Shown here: positions 38,204 through 48,280 of the stretch, piece by piece
Position numbering within the stretch: the stretch's first letter is position 1
Layout: the number at the start of each line of letters is the position of its first letter
DNA from: JBCCIM01 sp965263205
GTDB taxonomy: Bacteria; Bacteroidota; Rhodothermia; Rhodothermales; JAHQVL01
Assembly: GCA_965263205.1 (NCBI GenBank)
Contig: CBDHHF010000035.1
Span: 1 to 64,000 of the forward strand
Direction: 5' to 3'
Length of the DNA stretch: 64,000 nucleotides
Translations under genes and position numbers: made by a program
Notes under the pieces: generated by a model
Databases searched by the model: none
Told to the model about the DNA's origin: nothing
The model's input: the letters and a program-made list of their open reading frames with translations, nothing else

Positions 38204-38460
38204 GGTGTTACGGGTTGTCTCGATAAATGGTGAACACAATATATGTATGTAAGCACGCGTTATTTTATCAAATGTTACAAAAGTGCCACGCAATTTGTAA
38301 CACAAAGCAGGCTAAATGACACTTAACAATGCCTCTCACAAAAAAATATCTTTAATTGTCACAAAATTGTGGCACGATATTTTATCTGTTTTTTGATACC
38401 GACTGCCTCCCCGGTGTTTGTAGAGCTCCCCGACGACGTTAAAAAGCTCTAAGCATCACC

Positions 38461-38868
38461 ATGCATATTTTACTATCCCATTTTCTGGCACCAGGGAGCG
38501 CATCAACCCCTTATACCATGCTTAAACTGCAAGGTAACCGCATGCCAGCATCCGTATCCCATAATGAGACGAAAGCGCACCGCCCTCCAGCGCAGTCCCA
38601 TACACTTAAAATTATCAGCAGTATGGAATGTGACCGCATCGCAATTTACGATCCTGGCATGGACAGCTATCTTGCCATGTCAACCGCTGAAGGCGTTCGA
38701 TTTTCTGGCCTTACAAAGCAACAAGCTGAAGATTGGGTCAATGCGCAACTGGTATTGCTGGAAAACAAATTGAATTTTTCCAGCCTCGCAGTTGTTGGCC
38801 TGATGGTTGTTTCTTCGTGGGCAGTAGCTGTTGCCGGCATCTGGGGTGTATGGCAATTGTTCGTGTAA
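38461..38868 (+). CDS. Hypothetical protein with C-terminal membrane helix
   Basis: The 135-residue product has a polar first half and a segment CDRIAIYDPGMDSYLAMSTAEG with no known motif. The C-terminus has a hydrophobic helix (SLAVVGLMVVSSWAVAVAGIWGVW). Met-20 and Met-28 are alternative starts. A tail-anchored protein is possible; no function can be assigned. Confidence 0.55.
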   Translation: MHILLSHFLAPGSASTPYTMLKLQGNRMPASVSHNETKAHRPPAQSHTLKIISSMECDRIAIYDPGMDSYLAMSTAEGVRFSGLTKQQAEDWVNAQLVLLENKLNFSSLAVVGLMVVSSWAVAVAGIWGVWQLFV

Positions 38869-39124
38869 GTAACCGTGTTGGCTTGCGCCGTAGACCGATT
38901 ATGAAGCTCGTTGCTTCCTATCTGTTTGGACGACAGATATGTCGCGGCTACCGTTACAAAACCCTACGCGTACCAGCTTCTTGCTGATGCTGTTTGTTTC
39001 TTTACCGTGTGTTCCACTCTCCTGGTTGCTACCTGCTTAGACACCTTTTGACCCATTGCCTGGTCAAAATTGCCCCTCGTGTGTCTACCAACTGCAGCCA
39101 GTTTATAGATCGTTTTGTAAATAG

Positions 39125-40429
39125 ATGAAAGTCACCTGGCCTTCGAGCGGGATACCGTACCCGTTTCTCGTGCTGTTTTGTATCCTGTTCCTCTCCAATC
39201 GCCAGCCCGTTCAAGCCCAAAGTTCACCGCCGGAGCTTTTCTCTGGCGAACGACGTGTTTTTGTTGCCAACGGTTATTCCACAACCCGAAACTGGCCCTC
39301 CATTTTACAGCGCAAGCTGAATCGCTACTTCAATGGCCAGCAAGTCATCGAAGTCATCAACACGTACGAAAGTGGTACGCCGATCGCCAAGTTCATCGAC
39401 CTCGATGCCATGGAGCGCGACAGCAAATGGAAAAAGACGCTGCAGCCGGCCCTGGAAAGCGAACCCAATTTCCCGGTCATTTTATTGGCGCAACAGTCGC
39501 TCCAGTGGGTATTCAGCGAAAATCGGCTCGAAGGCATCACTGGCCCTAACGATACCCGACGTATAGAACAGGGTGCAGATGCCATTGCCTTCTACAACCA
39601 GTTAGCCCAGGAAGATGGCGCCGACCTTGTGTTTATGGCTACCCATATCTATAAAAAGGTCCAGGAGCCACAAATCGAAAATGAAAAATACGCGCTGGCC
39701 GAGGCGTTGAATCGCAACTTGCCCAATTTCCACGCCGGCCCTGATGTGTGGACGCCCACACGCGACAATTTCTCAGTGGCCTTTGCACGCGATGAAATCC
39801 ACCCAGGCCCAATCGGCGATGAAATCATCGCGCACTTCTGGCTCACCCGCTTGCTGGAATTTGACGGCAAAACGCCACCCGCGTGGAGCCGGCGCGAAAT
39901 GGAAGACGCTATTGTGACCGGTGGCGGTGATATTAGCGAAAACAAAGCCCCGGTGGCAGATATCCAGGTATCCGCACTGTCTGGCGTAGCGCCATTCACC
40001 ATTACGCTTGATGCCTCAGGCTCGTCGGATGAAGACGGCGTGCTTGTGGCGTACGATTGGTCCTATCCAGATGGCACAAACGATGCCGGCGATATTGTGA
40101 CAAAAACCTTCGATACGCCGGGCACCTACGTGGTCAATCTGCTTGTTGTCGATGAACGCGGCGACTCCGATACGGCCACCGTAACCATCACAGCTACCGA
40201 TGGCAGCGCGCTCGTCTTTGGCGATGCAACGGGTGATGGCACTGTATCGGCTCGCGATGCCTCAGAAATCTTAACGCACGTAGTAGGCCTCGCGACGCTG
40301 GAAGGCACCAGCGCCACGTTAGCAGACGTATCCGGCAACGGCGCCATCAGCTCCCTCGATGCTGCCTTGATCTTACAACGCACCGTAGGCTTGATTAACT
40401 GCTTCCCCGTCGAGCCCGGGTGTGATTGA
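39125..40429 (+). CDS. Secreted SGNH-like protein with PKD and dockerin domains
   Basis: The 434-residue product has a signal peptide ending near QPVQAQ. Residues ~40-265 resemble an SGNH-type hydrolase: RRVFVANGYSTTRNW, where the Ser sits in place of the GDS nucleophile, and AFARDEIHPGPIGDEI as the Asp-x-x-His block. A PKD domain follows (~280-360, APFTITLDASGSSDEDG) and then a type I dockerin (GDATGDGTVSARDASEILT, ADVSGNGAISSLDAALIL), two calcium-binding repeats. Dockerins outside cellulosomes suggest assembly on a cell-surface cohesin, but no cohesin is visible in the window. Substrate unknown; ester hydrolysis is likely if the fold call is right. Confidence 0.75.
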   Translation: MKVTWPSSGIPYPFLVLFCILFLSNRQPVQAQSSPPELFSGERRVFVANGYSTTRNWPSILQRKLNRYFNGQQVIEVINTYESGTPIAKFIDLDAMERDSKWKKTLQPALESEPNFPVILLAQQSLQWVFSENRLEGITGPNDTRRIEQGADAIAFYNQLAQEDGADLVFMATHIYKKVQEPQIENEKYALAEALNRNLPNFHAGPDVWTPTRDNFSVAFARDEIHPGPIGDEIIAHFWLTRLLEFDGKTPPAWSRREMEDAIVTGGGDISENKAPVADIQVSALSGVAPFTITLDASGSSDEDGVLVAYDWSYPDGTNDAGDIVTKTFDTPGTYVVNLLVVDERGDSDTATVTITATDGSALVFGDATGDGTVSARDASEILTHVVGLATLEGTSATLADVSGNGAISSLDAALILQRTVGLINCFPVEPGCD

Positions 40430-40450
40430 GCGTTTGTGTGTTCGGGAGTT

Positions 40451-40491
40451 CGTGCTTCCGGGGTTTCGTCTATCGAGCATCCGGAAGCACG
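40451..40491. repeat. Inverted repeat in a convergent gap
   Basis: The arms cgtgcttccgg (40451-40461) and ccggaagcacg (40481-40491) are perfect over 11 bp around a 19-base loop. No T run follows, so it is a weak terminator candidate. The arm ccggaagcacg recurs at 55670-55680, in the convergent gap after the other Gfo/Idh/MocA gene, so it seems to be a small dispersed element. Confidence 0.6.
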
Positions 40492-40512
40492 TAAACACGA
40501 AAATACGTCCTG

Positions 40513-41988
40513 CTACACTTCCCAGCCTTTGCGGTACTTGCGCGTCACAAACTGGTTAGCGGCTTCGAGGTTGGTGATGCGGGTATTTTCGCCGTCCCAC
40601 AGGAGCTTCTTGCGACCATAGAACTCCATGCGCCGGTCGTCGCCTTCGCCGACTTCGCGCCGCAGCATGTAGCTTCTGATGGCAAGGTTGCCCATCAACA
40701 CAGTTTCTGTCATGGGGCCGGCGTAATCGAATGACGACGTCAGGGCGCGATGCGCTGCGCTGCCATAGCCGGCTTTGCACGCTTCGATCCATTTCCGCTG
40801 GTGGCCGTATTCTGGCTCAAACCCATCTTCGTTTTCAGGGCCAAACTCCGTTTCGCCATCGTTCATGTACAACTTCGGCATGAGCGGCGAACTGTCGTTG
40901 ATGTTGGTGGAGATCACACCGTGCTCGCCAATAATGAGTACACCATTCTGGCTATTGCGCCCGCCAATATCATGATCTGGCGGAATAGCATCGGGATGTG
41001 CCGGCCGGATACCGCCATCTGACCAGGTCATCTCAATCGGCGCTTTGCTTTTATCCGTAGCATCAAAGTGCAAGGTGATGAAAGAAGATGCCGGACATCC
41101 CTCATCATTGTATACCAGGCCCTGCCCGGGCGCATACAGGGTACCAACACTACACTCCGCATCTTTGGGGTATTTGAGCCCAAGTGTTCTAAATGGAATA
41201 TCGATCAGGTGACAGCCTACGTCGCCAAGCGCGCCCGTGCCAAAGTCCCACCAACCGCGCCATGCAAACGGATGCAGACTCGGGCGATACGGCCGTTCAC
41301 TGGCTGGTCCAAGCCACAGGTCCCATTGCAGGGAATCAGGCATTTCATCAACTGCCGGCGCCGGCGTTGGAATACCCTGCGGCCATACAGGACGGTTGGT
41401 CCATACCTGTACTTTGGAAATTTTACCAAGCCGACCGGAGTCTACCCAATCCTGCACCATACCAAGCAACGGATTGGACCCACCCTGATTACCCATCTGG
41501 GTAACCACCTGTTTTTCACGCGCCATCTCGGTCATGATGCGCGTTTCGCGGATGTTGTGGGCCATCGGCTTTTGGACATACACATGGATACCACGCTCCA
41601 TGGCATAAACAGCCGCCGGCGCGTGAGTGTGATCCGGGGTAGAAATAGTAACCGCTTCGATGTCTTTCTCTTCGTCGAGCATGATGCGGTAATCGTGGTA
41701 GCGTTTTGCTTTGGGATGCTCTTTGACCGTATCAGCAGCACGGCCGGCAAAATCCACGTCACACAGTGCCACGACATTTTCGACACCTTCTCCAGACGCC
41801 CGACTGATATCACTCCGCCCCTTGCCACCTGCCCCAATGGCTGCAAGGTTGATGCGGTCACTCGGTGCGGTATATCCTGGCCCGCCGAGTACGTAACGCG
41901 GGACGATATAGACGGTCGACGCAGCGAGCGCACTCTTCTTGATAAATGAACGACGAGACGATTTTTTTGTTGATTTAGGCGACTTCAT
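40513..41988 (-). CDS. Gfo/Idh/MocA-family oxidoreductase with Tat signal
   Basis: The 491-residue product has a Tat leader (SSRRSFIKKSALAAS) and a Rossmann domain (INLAAIGAGGKGRSD). It then has EAVTISTPDHTHA and VYVQKPMAHNIRE, where the Lys of QKP is the usual catalytic or coenzyme-contact residue of this family. The C-terminal half holds the substrate domain with AWRGWWDFGTGALGDVGCHLID. Export by Tat suggests the NAD(P)-loaded form works in the periplasm, as for many Rhodopirellula- or Bacteroidota-type members. These enzymes act on sugars, inositols or related hydroxyl compounds; the actual substrate is unknown. Confidence 0.9.
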   Translation of the reverse strand: MKSPKSTKKSSRRSFIKKSALAASTVYIVPRYVLGGPGYTAPSDRINLAAIGAGGKGRSDISRASGEGVENVVALCDVDFAGRAADTVKEHPKAKRYHDYRIMLDEEKDIEAVTISTPDHTHAPAAVYAMERGIHVYVQKPMAHNIRETRIMTEMAREKQVVTQMGNQGGSNPLLGMVQDWVDSGRLGKISKVQVWTNRPVWPQGIPTPAPAVDEMPDSLQWDLWLGPASERPYRPSLHPFAWRGWWDFGTGALGDVGCHLIDIPFRTLGLKYPKDAECSVGTLYAPGQGLVYNDEGCPASSFITLHFDATDKSKAPIEMTWSDGGIRPAHPDAIPPDHDIGGRNSQNGVLIIGEHGVISTNINDSSPLMPKLYMNDGETEFGPENEDGFEPEYGHQRKWIEACKAGYGSAAHRALTSSFDYAGPMTETVLMGNLAIRSYMLRREVGEGDDRRMEFYGRKKLLWDGENTRITNLEAANQFVTRKYRKGWEV

Positions 41989-42074
41989 GGGTACTGCACG
42001 TTGATCTGGTGGATGGGGACGCTACCTGCCTCCTGCACAATACCGACAAGGTAAGGCAATCACCTGCAATTCTG

Positions 42075-43289
42075 CTACCCCAACCGACCGGCGATATAGC
42101 CCGTTGTCCACGCTGCCTGAAAATTATACCCACCCGTGATTGCATCAATGTCGAGCACCTCGCCGGCAAAATAGAGATTTGGACACACCTTACTCTGCAT
42201 GGTCCGCAAATCCACGCTATCCAGACCCACGCCGCCGCACGTCACAAACTCCTCTTTGAACGTCGTTTTACCTCGGACCGGGTATACATCGTTGGTAAGT
42301 ACATTAACCAGTTTGTTGTGGGCCTTGCGTCCCGTATCCCCCCATCGGCGATCAGCGGGGATATCAGCCTTTTCGACGAGATACGTCCACAATGCAGCCG
42401 GCAAGCCGAAGAGCCGGCTATTCACCAGCATCTTTTTTGGGTGCGCCGTTGCAAAGCCTTCAAGCACATCCATCACAACTGCCTGGTTTTTCTCGTGTAC
42501 CCAATTCACCTGAACGTTGAACTGATAATCAAGCGCTGCCAGATCGCGTGCACCAAAGGCGGACAATTTCAAGATGGCCGGCCCGCTCATGCCCCAGTGC
42601 GTGATCAACAACGGCCCACTCGAAGTCAGCCGGGTCCCCTGGATGGCTACCCTGACCGGCTCCGCCACTACACCCATCAGCTCCGTGACGGGATGGGATG
42701 GGATATTGAATGTAAAGAGTGAGGGTACCGGCTTTTCGATGCTGTGCCTCAATACGGCCAGCCATGCCAGGCCACGCTCGGTAGGGCTACCGCCTGTTGC
42801 AACAATTACCTTATCGAATGTCCGTTTGACAGGCGCAGTCTTTCCACAGGTCAGAACCAGCCGGCCATCCCGGGGCTCGATTTGTTTGACAGGGATATTC
42901 TTTTCGATGCCTATGCCAAGCCGCCGTGCTTCATTGAGCAGACAGTCAATAATGCTTTGCGAGTTATCAGAAACAGGAAAGACCCGCTGATCATCCTGCA
43001 CGTACAGCGGTACACCGCGCGACTCAAACCAGGCACGGGTATCTGTGGTACCAAAGGTATGAAAAGCCTTCTTCAGCCGGCGTGCTCCGCGTGGGTAAGC
43101 TTGCCACAGCTCATTAACATCCGTACAACCGTTTGTAACATTACACCGCCCCCCACCGGAAACACGCACTTTGGAAAGCAGCTTGCCTGATTTTTCGAGC
43201 AGCACCACGCGGGCATTCGGATGGTTGTACCTGACATGAATCGCAGCAAAAAAGCCGGCAGCTCCTCCACCGATAACTGCTACATCCAT
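42075..43289 (-). CDS. BaiN/HI0933-type FAD-dependent oxidoreductase
   Basis: The 404-residue flavoprotein begins MDVAVIGGGAAGFFAAIH with a GxGxxG motif, then VSGGGRCNVTNGC, which is the family signature, and ends with the FAD-contact stretch YFAGEVLDIDAITGGYNFQ. The start is fixed by this N-terminal dinucleotide-binding motif. It lies 39 bases after the aromatic hydroxylase gene, so co-transcription is likely. Family members such as BaiN act on steroid-like enoates, but most substrates are unknown. Confidence 0.9.
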   Translation of the reverse strand: MDVAVIGGGAAGFFAAIHVRYNHPNARVVLLEKSGKLLSKVRVSGGGRCNVTNGCTDVNELWQAYPRGARRLKKAFHTFGTTDTRAWFESRGVPLYVQDDQRVFPVSDNSQSIIDCLLNEARRLGIGIEKNIPVKQIEPRDGRLVLTCGKTAPVKRTFDKVIVATGGSPTERGLAWLAVLRHSIEKPVPSLFTFNIPSHPVTELMGVVAEPVRVAIQGTRLTSSGPLLITHWGMSGPAILKLSAFGARDLAALDYQFNVQVNWVHEKNQAVVMDVLEGFATAHPKKMLVNSRLFGLPAALWTYLVEKADIPADRRWGDTGRKAHNKLVNVLTNDVYPVRGKTTFKEEFVTCGGVGLDSVDLRTMQSKVCPNLYFAGEVLDIDAITGGYNFQAAWTTGYIAGRLG

Positions 43290-43328
43290 GTCGTATACTC
43301 CAGTAAATCAGGCAAGCGCATCCCTCCT

Positions 43329-45140
43329 TTACCCTTCCGCCAGCGTCGATTGTGGCACGTCCACATGATCAAGCATTTCCAGACCATCCATCACTAATGC
43401 TTCGAGGGCAGGATTCGCTGCCACACGCTCAAGCAAATAGTTCAGAATTTCTGCATTTAACGCATCATCACGGGTCAACTCAAGTACTTCGAGCGCTAAT
43501 AGCCAGTCAGTGGTGTAGTCTGCTTTGATCTGCTCGAAAATAGTACGCAGGTCGGCTAATTCCCAGGTCCCAGCAGTACGTAAATCGCGGACTTCCTGGT
43601 AGAGTGCTTCCAGCCGAAGCGCGTGTGCAGATTTTTCAGGGTGGATGGTAAGTGTTTGGGATGCGTGGTATAGATTGGGGAATGAGAGGTCATCGGCGCC
43701 GCCGGCAAAAGCAGAGACTATTTCTTTGCCAATCGCCATGTCGTAGATGCCGTCTTCCGGGCTAAATAGCACCTCGTCTTTGTACGTCACCGTGCAGTCT
43801 TCCAACTGGATAATGAGGAGCTTCCCCTGGATATTCCGGATCCCCGTAATGTTCAATCCTTCAACCTGAATACCGCTCTCAAACTCAAACGAGAAGCGTT
43901 CGCCATCGTAAAATTTGTAGGCTTTCAGGTCCACTGGCCCCATGTCTTCGATAGCCAGGTTGATGCTTTTCAATTTACCGAGGGGTGAACTGAAACCGCT
44001 CGGATAGGTGTCTACGCCATGCCCAATCAGCTCTTTCTCGCGGTACGCCAGGGCACTTGGCCCATCGGTTTCAAAGTAGATCACTTCACGATCATCATTG
44101 AGCATCATGCGATCAAATTTACCAGAGACCTGCAGCCCTGTACTCAATTCGATGGTGCCTACCATGCTTGAATCGATCAACTTTTGAAGGCCACGATAGC
44201 CACCTTTACGCAGGCTCATCGTGTTGGCAAACTCTTCGATGACCTGCATGAGGTAGGAGAAGTCGGGCGTGACAAACAGTTGGGGCTGTGGCTTTGTGAT
44301 GTCGAATCCCTGGTCTGCTGCTTCAATCGAATACGGCAGCTTTGCCACTTCGTCTTGCATACACCACCGGCTCTCTCCAATGGATGACAACAAGCCGGCC
44401 CCATAGATTTTTGGATCATCCAGTTCGCCAATCAACCCGTACTCCACACTCCACCATTGCAGGTTTCGGATTTGTGCCATCTCGGAAAACTCAACTTCCA
44501 TCGCCTGGAGCCGATCCACTTCAGCCGCTGCTTCGTCGATCTCAGCCTGGCTAATGCCTTCTGCTTCTTTCAGAATCGAAAGCTTGCGCACCGCCTCGTA
44601 GAGATCAATGTCGTGTTTGGAAAGGATTGCTTTTGCCCCAACGGCGCCGAGCCGGCGAAGGTATTCAGCATAATCGGGGTTGGCGATGATCGGCGCGTGA
44701 CCGGCTGCTTCGTGGATGATGTCTGGTGCCGGCGTATACTCAATGTTTTCGAGTTGCCGGATATCAGAGGCTATCACCAGCACCTTGTACGCCTGGAATT
44801 CCATGAAGGCATTCGGCGGAATGAACCCGTCTACCGCTACAGCAGCCCAACCAATTTCCCGAAGAATGCGATTCATCCCATACATGCTTGGGATTTCATC
44901 TACAAAAATGCCTGTTTTTTTCAGACCATCAACATAAGAACCGTGCGCGCTCCTGGAAAGGTACTGCACGTTTTTCCGCATCACGTATCGCCATACAGCC
45001 TGATTGATCGGCGTGTACGAATCGTACTCTTGCGGCTTAATAAACTGTTTGAGGTGTGGCGGGAGCCGGTCGATAAGCTCGTTGCTTTCATAAGCCGGCC
45101 GGGACGCCGAATCGGCGTTGGCTGCTGCTAGGTTGTCCAT
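43329..45140 (-). CDS. Aromatic amino acid hydroxylase (biopterin-dependent), extended C-terminus
   Basis: The 603-residue product has the catalytic domain in its first half. The iron ligands lie in DIIHEAAGHAP (both His, near residues 142 and 147) and in WWSVEYGLIGE (Glu near residue 234). The motif PDFSYLMQVIEEFA belongs to the same domain. The enzyme would hydroxylate Phe, Tyr or Trp using a pterin and O2. It lacks an N-terminal ACT regulatory domain and carries about 300 extra C-terminal residues of unknown fold, longer than the usual 260-450-residue enzymes but as in other Bacteroidota and Bdellovibrio-type members. A pigment or tyrosine-making role is possible. Confidence 0.88.
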   Translation of the reverse strand: MDNLAAANADSASRPAYESNELIDRLPPHLKQFIKPQEYDSYTPINQAVWRYVMRKNVQYLSRSAHGSYVDGLKKTGIFVDEIPSMYGMNRILREIGWAAVAVDGFIPPNAFMEFQAYKVLVIASDIRQLENIEYTPAPDIIHEAAGHAPIIANPDYAEYLRRLGAVGAKAILSKHDIDLYEAVRKLSILKEAEGISQAEIDEAAAEVDRLQAMEVEFSEMAQIRNLQWWSVEYGLIGELDDPKIYGAGLLSSIGESRWCMQDEVAKLPYSIEAADQGFDITKPQPQLFVTPDFSYLMQVIEEFANTMSLRKGGYRGLQKLIDSSMVGTIELSTGLQVSGKFDRMMLNDDREVIYFETDGPSALAYREKELIGHGVDTYPSGFSSPLGKLKSINLAIEDMGPVDLKAYKFYDGERFSFEFESGIQVEGLNITGIRNIQGKLLIIQLEDCTVTYKDEVLFSPEDGIYDMAIGKEIVSAFAGGADDLSFPNLYHASQTLTIHPEKSAHALRLEALYQEVRDLRTAGTWELADLRTIFEQIKADYTTDWLLALEVLELTRDDALNAEILNYLLERVAANPALEALVMDGLEMLDHVDVPQSTLAEG

Positions 45141-45463
45141 GGTCGTAAGCTATTTATGTTCATGGCACCAACAACAGCGATTCGACCGGCACGGCTTTTC
45201 CCAGTCCATGCAGGCGGTGTCCCCCAGAGACATGCAACATCGCTTCGTTGGTGGCCGAGCGTATGGTTTGTTGCGCTTTTATCGATCTCTCCGATCAATC
45301 AAAAGCATAGTATACATGAAACGAACCGTATAGGGTATGTTCCAAATTTCAACGTAGATAACGGGCTACTTTTCAACGGATTTTTACGTACATCTCCTGC
45401 TTTTAAGAGACGCGCGCAAAGCCTTTATTACGGGGAATGGTGGGCCGGCTCAGACAAACAAGC
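45141..45463. other. Intergenic region with no recognised feature
   Basis: There is no credible gene, repeat or terminator here. It is the upstream region of the hydroxylase gene and the 3' flank of the glucosidase gene, both on the minus strand. Confidence 0.5.
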
Positions 45464-48091
45464 CTACTGTTCGAGATCTACTTCCAACAACAGGTTTGCA
45501 ATGAGTGCCGTCCAGCCCGTCTGGTGTGAAGCCCCGAGTCCGCGGCCTGTTTCGCCATCAAAATACTCATAGAACAGGTGGCGCTCCCGAAAATGCTCGT
45601 TGCCGGCAAAAAGGTGCATGGGATCGTCGCCGTGGTAGGTGTAGCGACCAGCTTCATTACGCTCAAAAATCCGCATAAGCCGGCGGGTGAGTTCGCGAGC
45701 AATTTCTTTCAGATTCAGCTTGTTACCCGAGCCCGTCGGGAATTCGTAAATGTAGGATGGCCCGTAATAGTCGTAGAACGTCAACAGCGACCGAATAATC
45801 AGGTAATTGAGCGGAAACCAGATGGGCCCGCGCCAATTTGAGTTGCCGCCAAACATGTCGGTGTTGCTCTCACCAGGCACGTACGTGATGATGTGCTCGC
45901 CGTAGTGCTCAAACACAAACGGATGCTCGCCGTGATATTTGGACAGTGAGCGGATGCCATAAGGCGACAAAAACTCATCTTCATCCAGCAACCGCTTCAG
46001 TACGTGCTCCAACCGAAAGCCCCGCATGATGGAGAACAGGTAGAAGCCGTCTTCGTTGGTTCGCTCAATTCTTGAAATCAGCGACGCCAGGTCTGGACGC
46101 GTGTCGATGATCCCTTGCGCCCGCTTTTTGAAGTGTTTGAGTTGGTCGATCAGGTCTTTGTGAATCACCTCTACGGCGAAGAGCGGGATGATGCCTACCA
46201 GCGACCGGACTTTGAGCCGGCTTGAATAGCCGTTTTCCATCTGCACGACGTCGTAATAGAACGCATCCTCATCGTCCCAGAGCGATACATTTTCGCCACC
46301 GATGTTGTGCATCGACCAGCCGATGTTTAAGAACTGGCGCAGAAATTTGGCTGCGGACTCCTCGTAAATCGGATTGTGTAAGGCCAGCTCGATGGACATG
46401 CGCATCATGTTCAGCGTGAACAGCGCCATCCAGCTTGTAGCATCCGCCTGCTGCATACTTTTGATGCCGGCCGGCATTTTGCTGCGGTCAAAAACACCGA
46501 TGTTATCGAGCCCAAGGAAACCTCCATCAAAAAGCGCCGCACCGTCTTTGTCCTTTTGGTTCACCCACCACGTGAAGTTCATTAACAACTTGAGGTAACA
46601 CTTCTCCAGAAAGTTGTAGTCCCCTTCACCGGTTTGCGCTTTATCCTGTTTGAACACCTCCCACACCGCCCAGGAATGCACAGGTGGATTCACATCCGAG
46701 AAATTCCATTCATACGCTGGAATCTGACCGTTTGGGTGCATGTAATCGTCGGTCAGCATGAGATGGAGCTGTTCTTTGGCAAACGCTGTATCAATTGCTG
46801 CAAAGGTCGTGGTGTGGAAAGCGAGGTCCCAGGCGGCGTACCAAGGATACTCCCACTTATCGGGCATCGTAATGATGTGTCTATTGATCAGGTGCTGCCA
46901 CTGCACATTCCGTTGCCGGCCGCGTGTAGGTTCAATAATGCCGGGATCACCAAAAAACCACTTATAAACATCGTAATAGTAAAACTGCTTTGTCCACAGC
47001 AAGCCGCCAAACGCGTCGCGTAACAGCTTTTTCTGATCCGCTTGCAGGCGAGCGGGTGTTAGCGCATCGAAGTAGGCATCGGTCTCCGCTTTGCGTGCTT
47101 CAAAAACAGCGTCAAAGTCTTCCCACGGATTATCCTTTTTACGTTTACTAAGGCGTATTCGATATACTCGATGCGCTCCGGGCTCCAGCACATCCTGATG
47201 CCAAATAGCCACACGCGTACCGAGCGCATCCGGGTTCACCGTAGGCGCCCCAGACACCACATGGTCATTGATGCCGTCTTTTACATACTGCGTTTCATTC
47301 TCGACATCATAAAGCCTGATGTTGTTGGTTTCATTCTCACAAAACAGCGCCTTCCCGCCGTCGTGGTACAGGTTGTACTCACCGTTTCGCTCAGACTTCG
47401 TGGCCAGCACGCCGGGCTCAATCTCTGCTATGACCGGGCGAATGTACTTTGGGTTGTGCTTCCAGTAGTTTCTGAACCAAACCTGCGGAAGCACATGCAA
47501 GGGATGCGGTTGTGGCCCCCTGTTCCAGACGGTTATCTTTACAAGGATGTCCTCCGGGTTCTCCTTCGCATACTCGATAAAACAATCAAAATACCGCTGA
47601 TCGCGGAACGCGAGGGTATCCACGATTTCATATTCAGGGTGTTCTTTGCCGATTTGGTTTTCAATTTCCAGCTCCGCATACGGATAACTCGTTTGCGGGT
47701 ATTTGTAGAGGTATTTGCAGTACGCGTGGGTAGGCGAGGAATCGAGATGAAAGTACAGCTCTTTTACGTCTTCGCCGTGGTTGCCCTGGAGGTTCGTGAG
47801 GCCAAAGAGGCGCTCTTTGATGATCGGGTCGTTGCCATTCCAGAAAGCCGGCGCGATACACAGGATTTGTTTGCTGTCGCAGAACCCGCCTATGCCATCT
47901 TCGCCCCAGCGATACGCGTAGCTCCGCGCCATATCGTGCGAGACAGAATTCCACGATTCACCATCGTACGTGTAGTCTTCCCGCACGGTACCCCATTGCC
48001 GCTCCGACAGGTACGGCCCCCACTTTTTCCAGGTCTTTTCACTGCGGCTGGATAGTAGCCGCTCTTTTTCTGCTTGCTCCTGCATCAACAA
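45464..48091 (-). CDS. GH63-like alpha-glucosidase / MGH1-like glycoside hydrolase
   Basis: The 875-residue product has no signal peptide. The N-terminal half is beta-rich (RSYAYRWGEDGIGGFCD, LVKITVWNRGP). The C-terminal half is a helical barrel with KWEYPWYAAWDLAFHT, GQIPAYEWNFSDVNPPVHSWA and SNWRGPIWFPLNYLIIRSLL, which are typical GH63 C-terminal motifs. GH63 enzymes release glucose from alpha-linked substrates, including eukaryotic-type N-glycan precursors, and glucosylglycerate in bacteria. The start is either Met-1 or Met-3 (48085). Intracellular location suggests use on imported or storage sugars, or compatible solutes. Confidence 0.85.
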   Translation of the reverse strand: MLMQEQAEKERLLSSRSEKTWKKWGPYLSERQWGTVREDYTYDGESWNSVSHDMARSYAYRWGEDGIGGFCDSKQILCIAPAFWNGNDPIIKERLFGLTNLQGNHGEDVKELYFHLDSSPTHAYCKYLYKYPQTSYPYAELEIENQIGKEHPEYEIVDTLAFRDQRYFDCFIEYAKENPEDILVKITVWNRGPQPHPLHVLPQVWFRNYWKHNPKYIRPVIAEIEPGVLATKSERNGEYNLYHDGGKALFCENETNNIRLYDVENETQYVKDGINDHVVSGAPTVNPDALGTRVAIWHQDVLEPGAHRVYRIRLSKRKKDNPWEDFDAVFEARKAETDAYFDALTPARLQADQKKLLRDAFGGLLWTKQFYYYDVYKWFFGDPGIIEPTRGRQRNVQWQHLINRHIITMPDKWEYPWYAAWDLAFHTTTFAAIDTAFAKEQLHLMLTDDYMHPNGQIPAYEWNFSDVNPPVHSWAVWEVFKQDKAQTGEGDYNFLEKCYLKLLMNFTWWVNQKDKDGAALFDGGFLGLDNIGVFDRSKMPAGIKSMQQADATSWMALFTLNMMRMSIELALHNPIYEESAAKFLRQFLNIGWSMHNIGGENVSLWDDEDAFYYDVVQMENGYSSRLKVRSLVGIIPLFAVEVIHKDLIDQLKHFKKRAQGIIDTRPDLASLISRIERTNEDGFYLFSIMRGFRLEHVLKRLLDEDEFLSPYGIRSLSKYHGEHPFVFEHYGEHIITYVPGESNTDMFGGNSNWRGPIWFPLNYLIIRSLLTFYDYYGPSYIYEFPTGSGNKLNLKEIARELTRRLMRIFERNEAGRYTYHGDDPMHLFAGNEHFRERHLFYEYFDGETGRGLGASHQTGWTALIANLLLEVDLEQ

Positions 48092-48280
48092 TTGCGTTTC
48101 TGAAACTCACGTTCGTGGCAAAGATAAGCGTTTGACGAACAAGCAAGCGGTTTAGATCTCTCAAAAAAGTGAAAAAAGAGCAAGAACTGCGATGCGCTTC
48201 CCTTGGCCAATAAATACGCCCGTAGGCCGGGCTCAAAGCGAAGCGCTACCAAACGTAATTAATTTACAAGGCAAAGGAAA

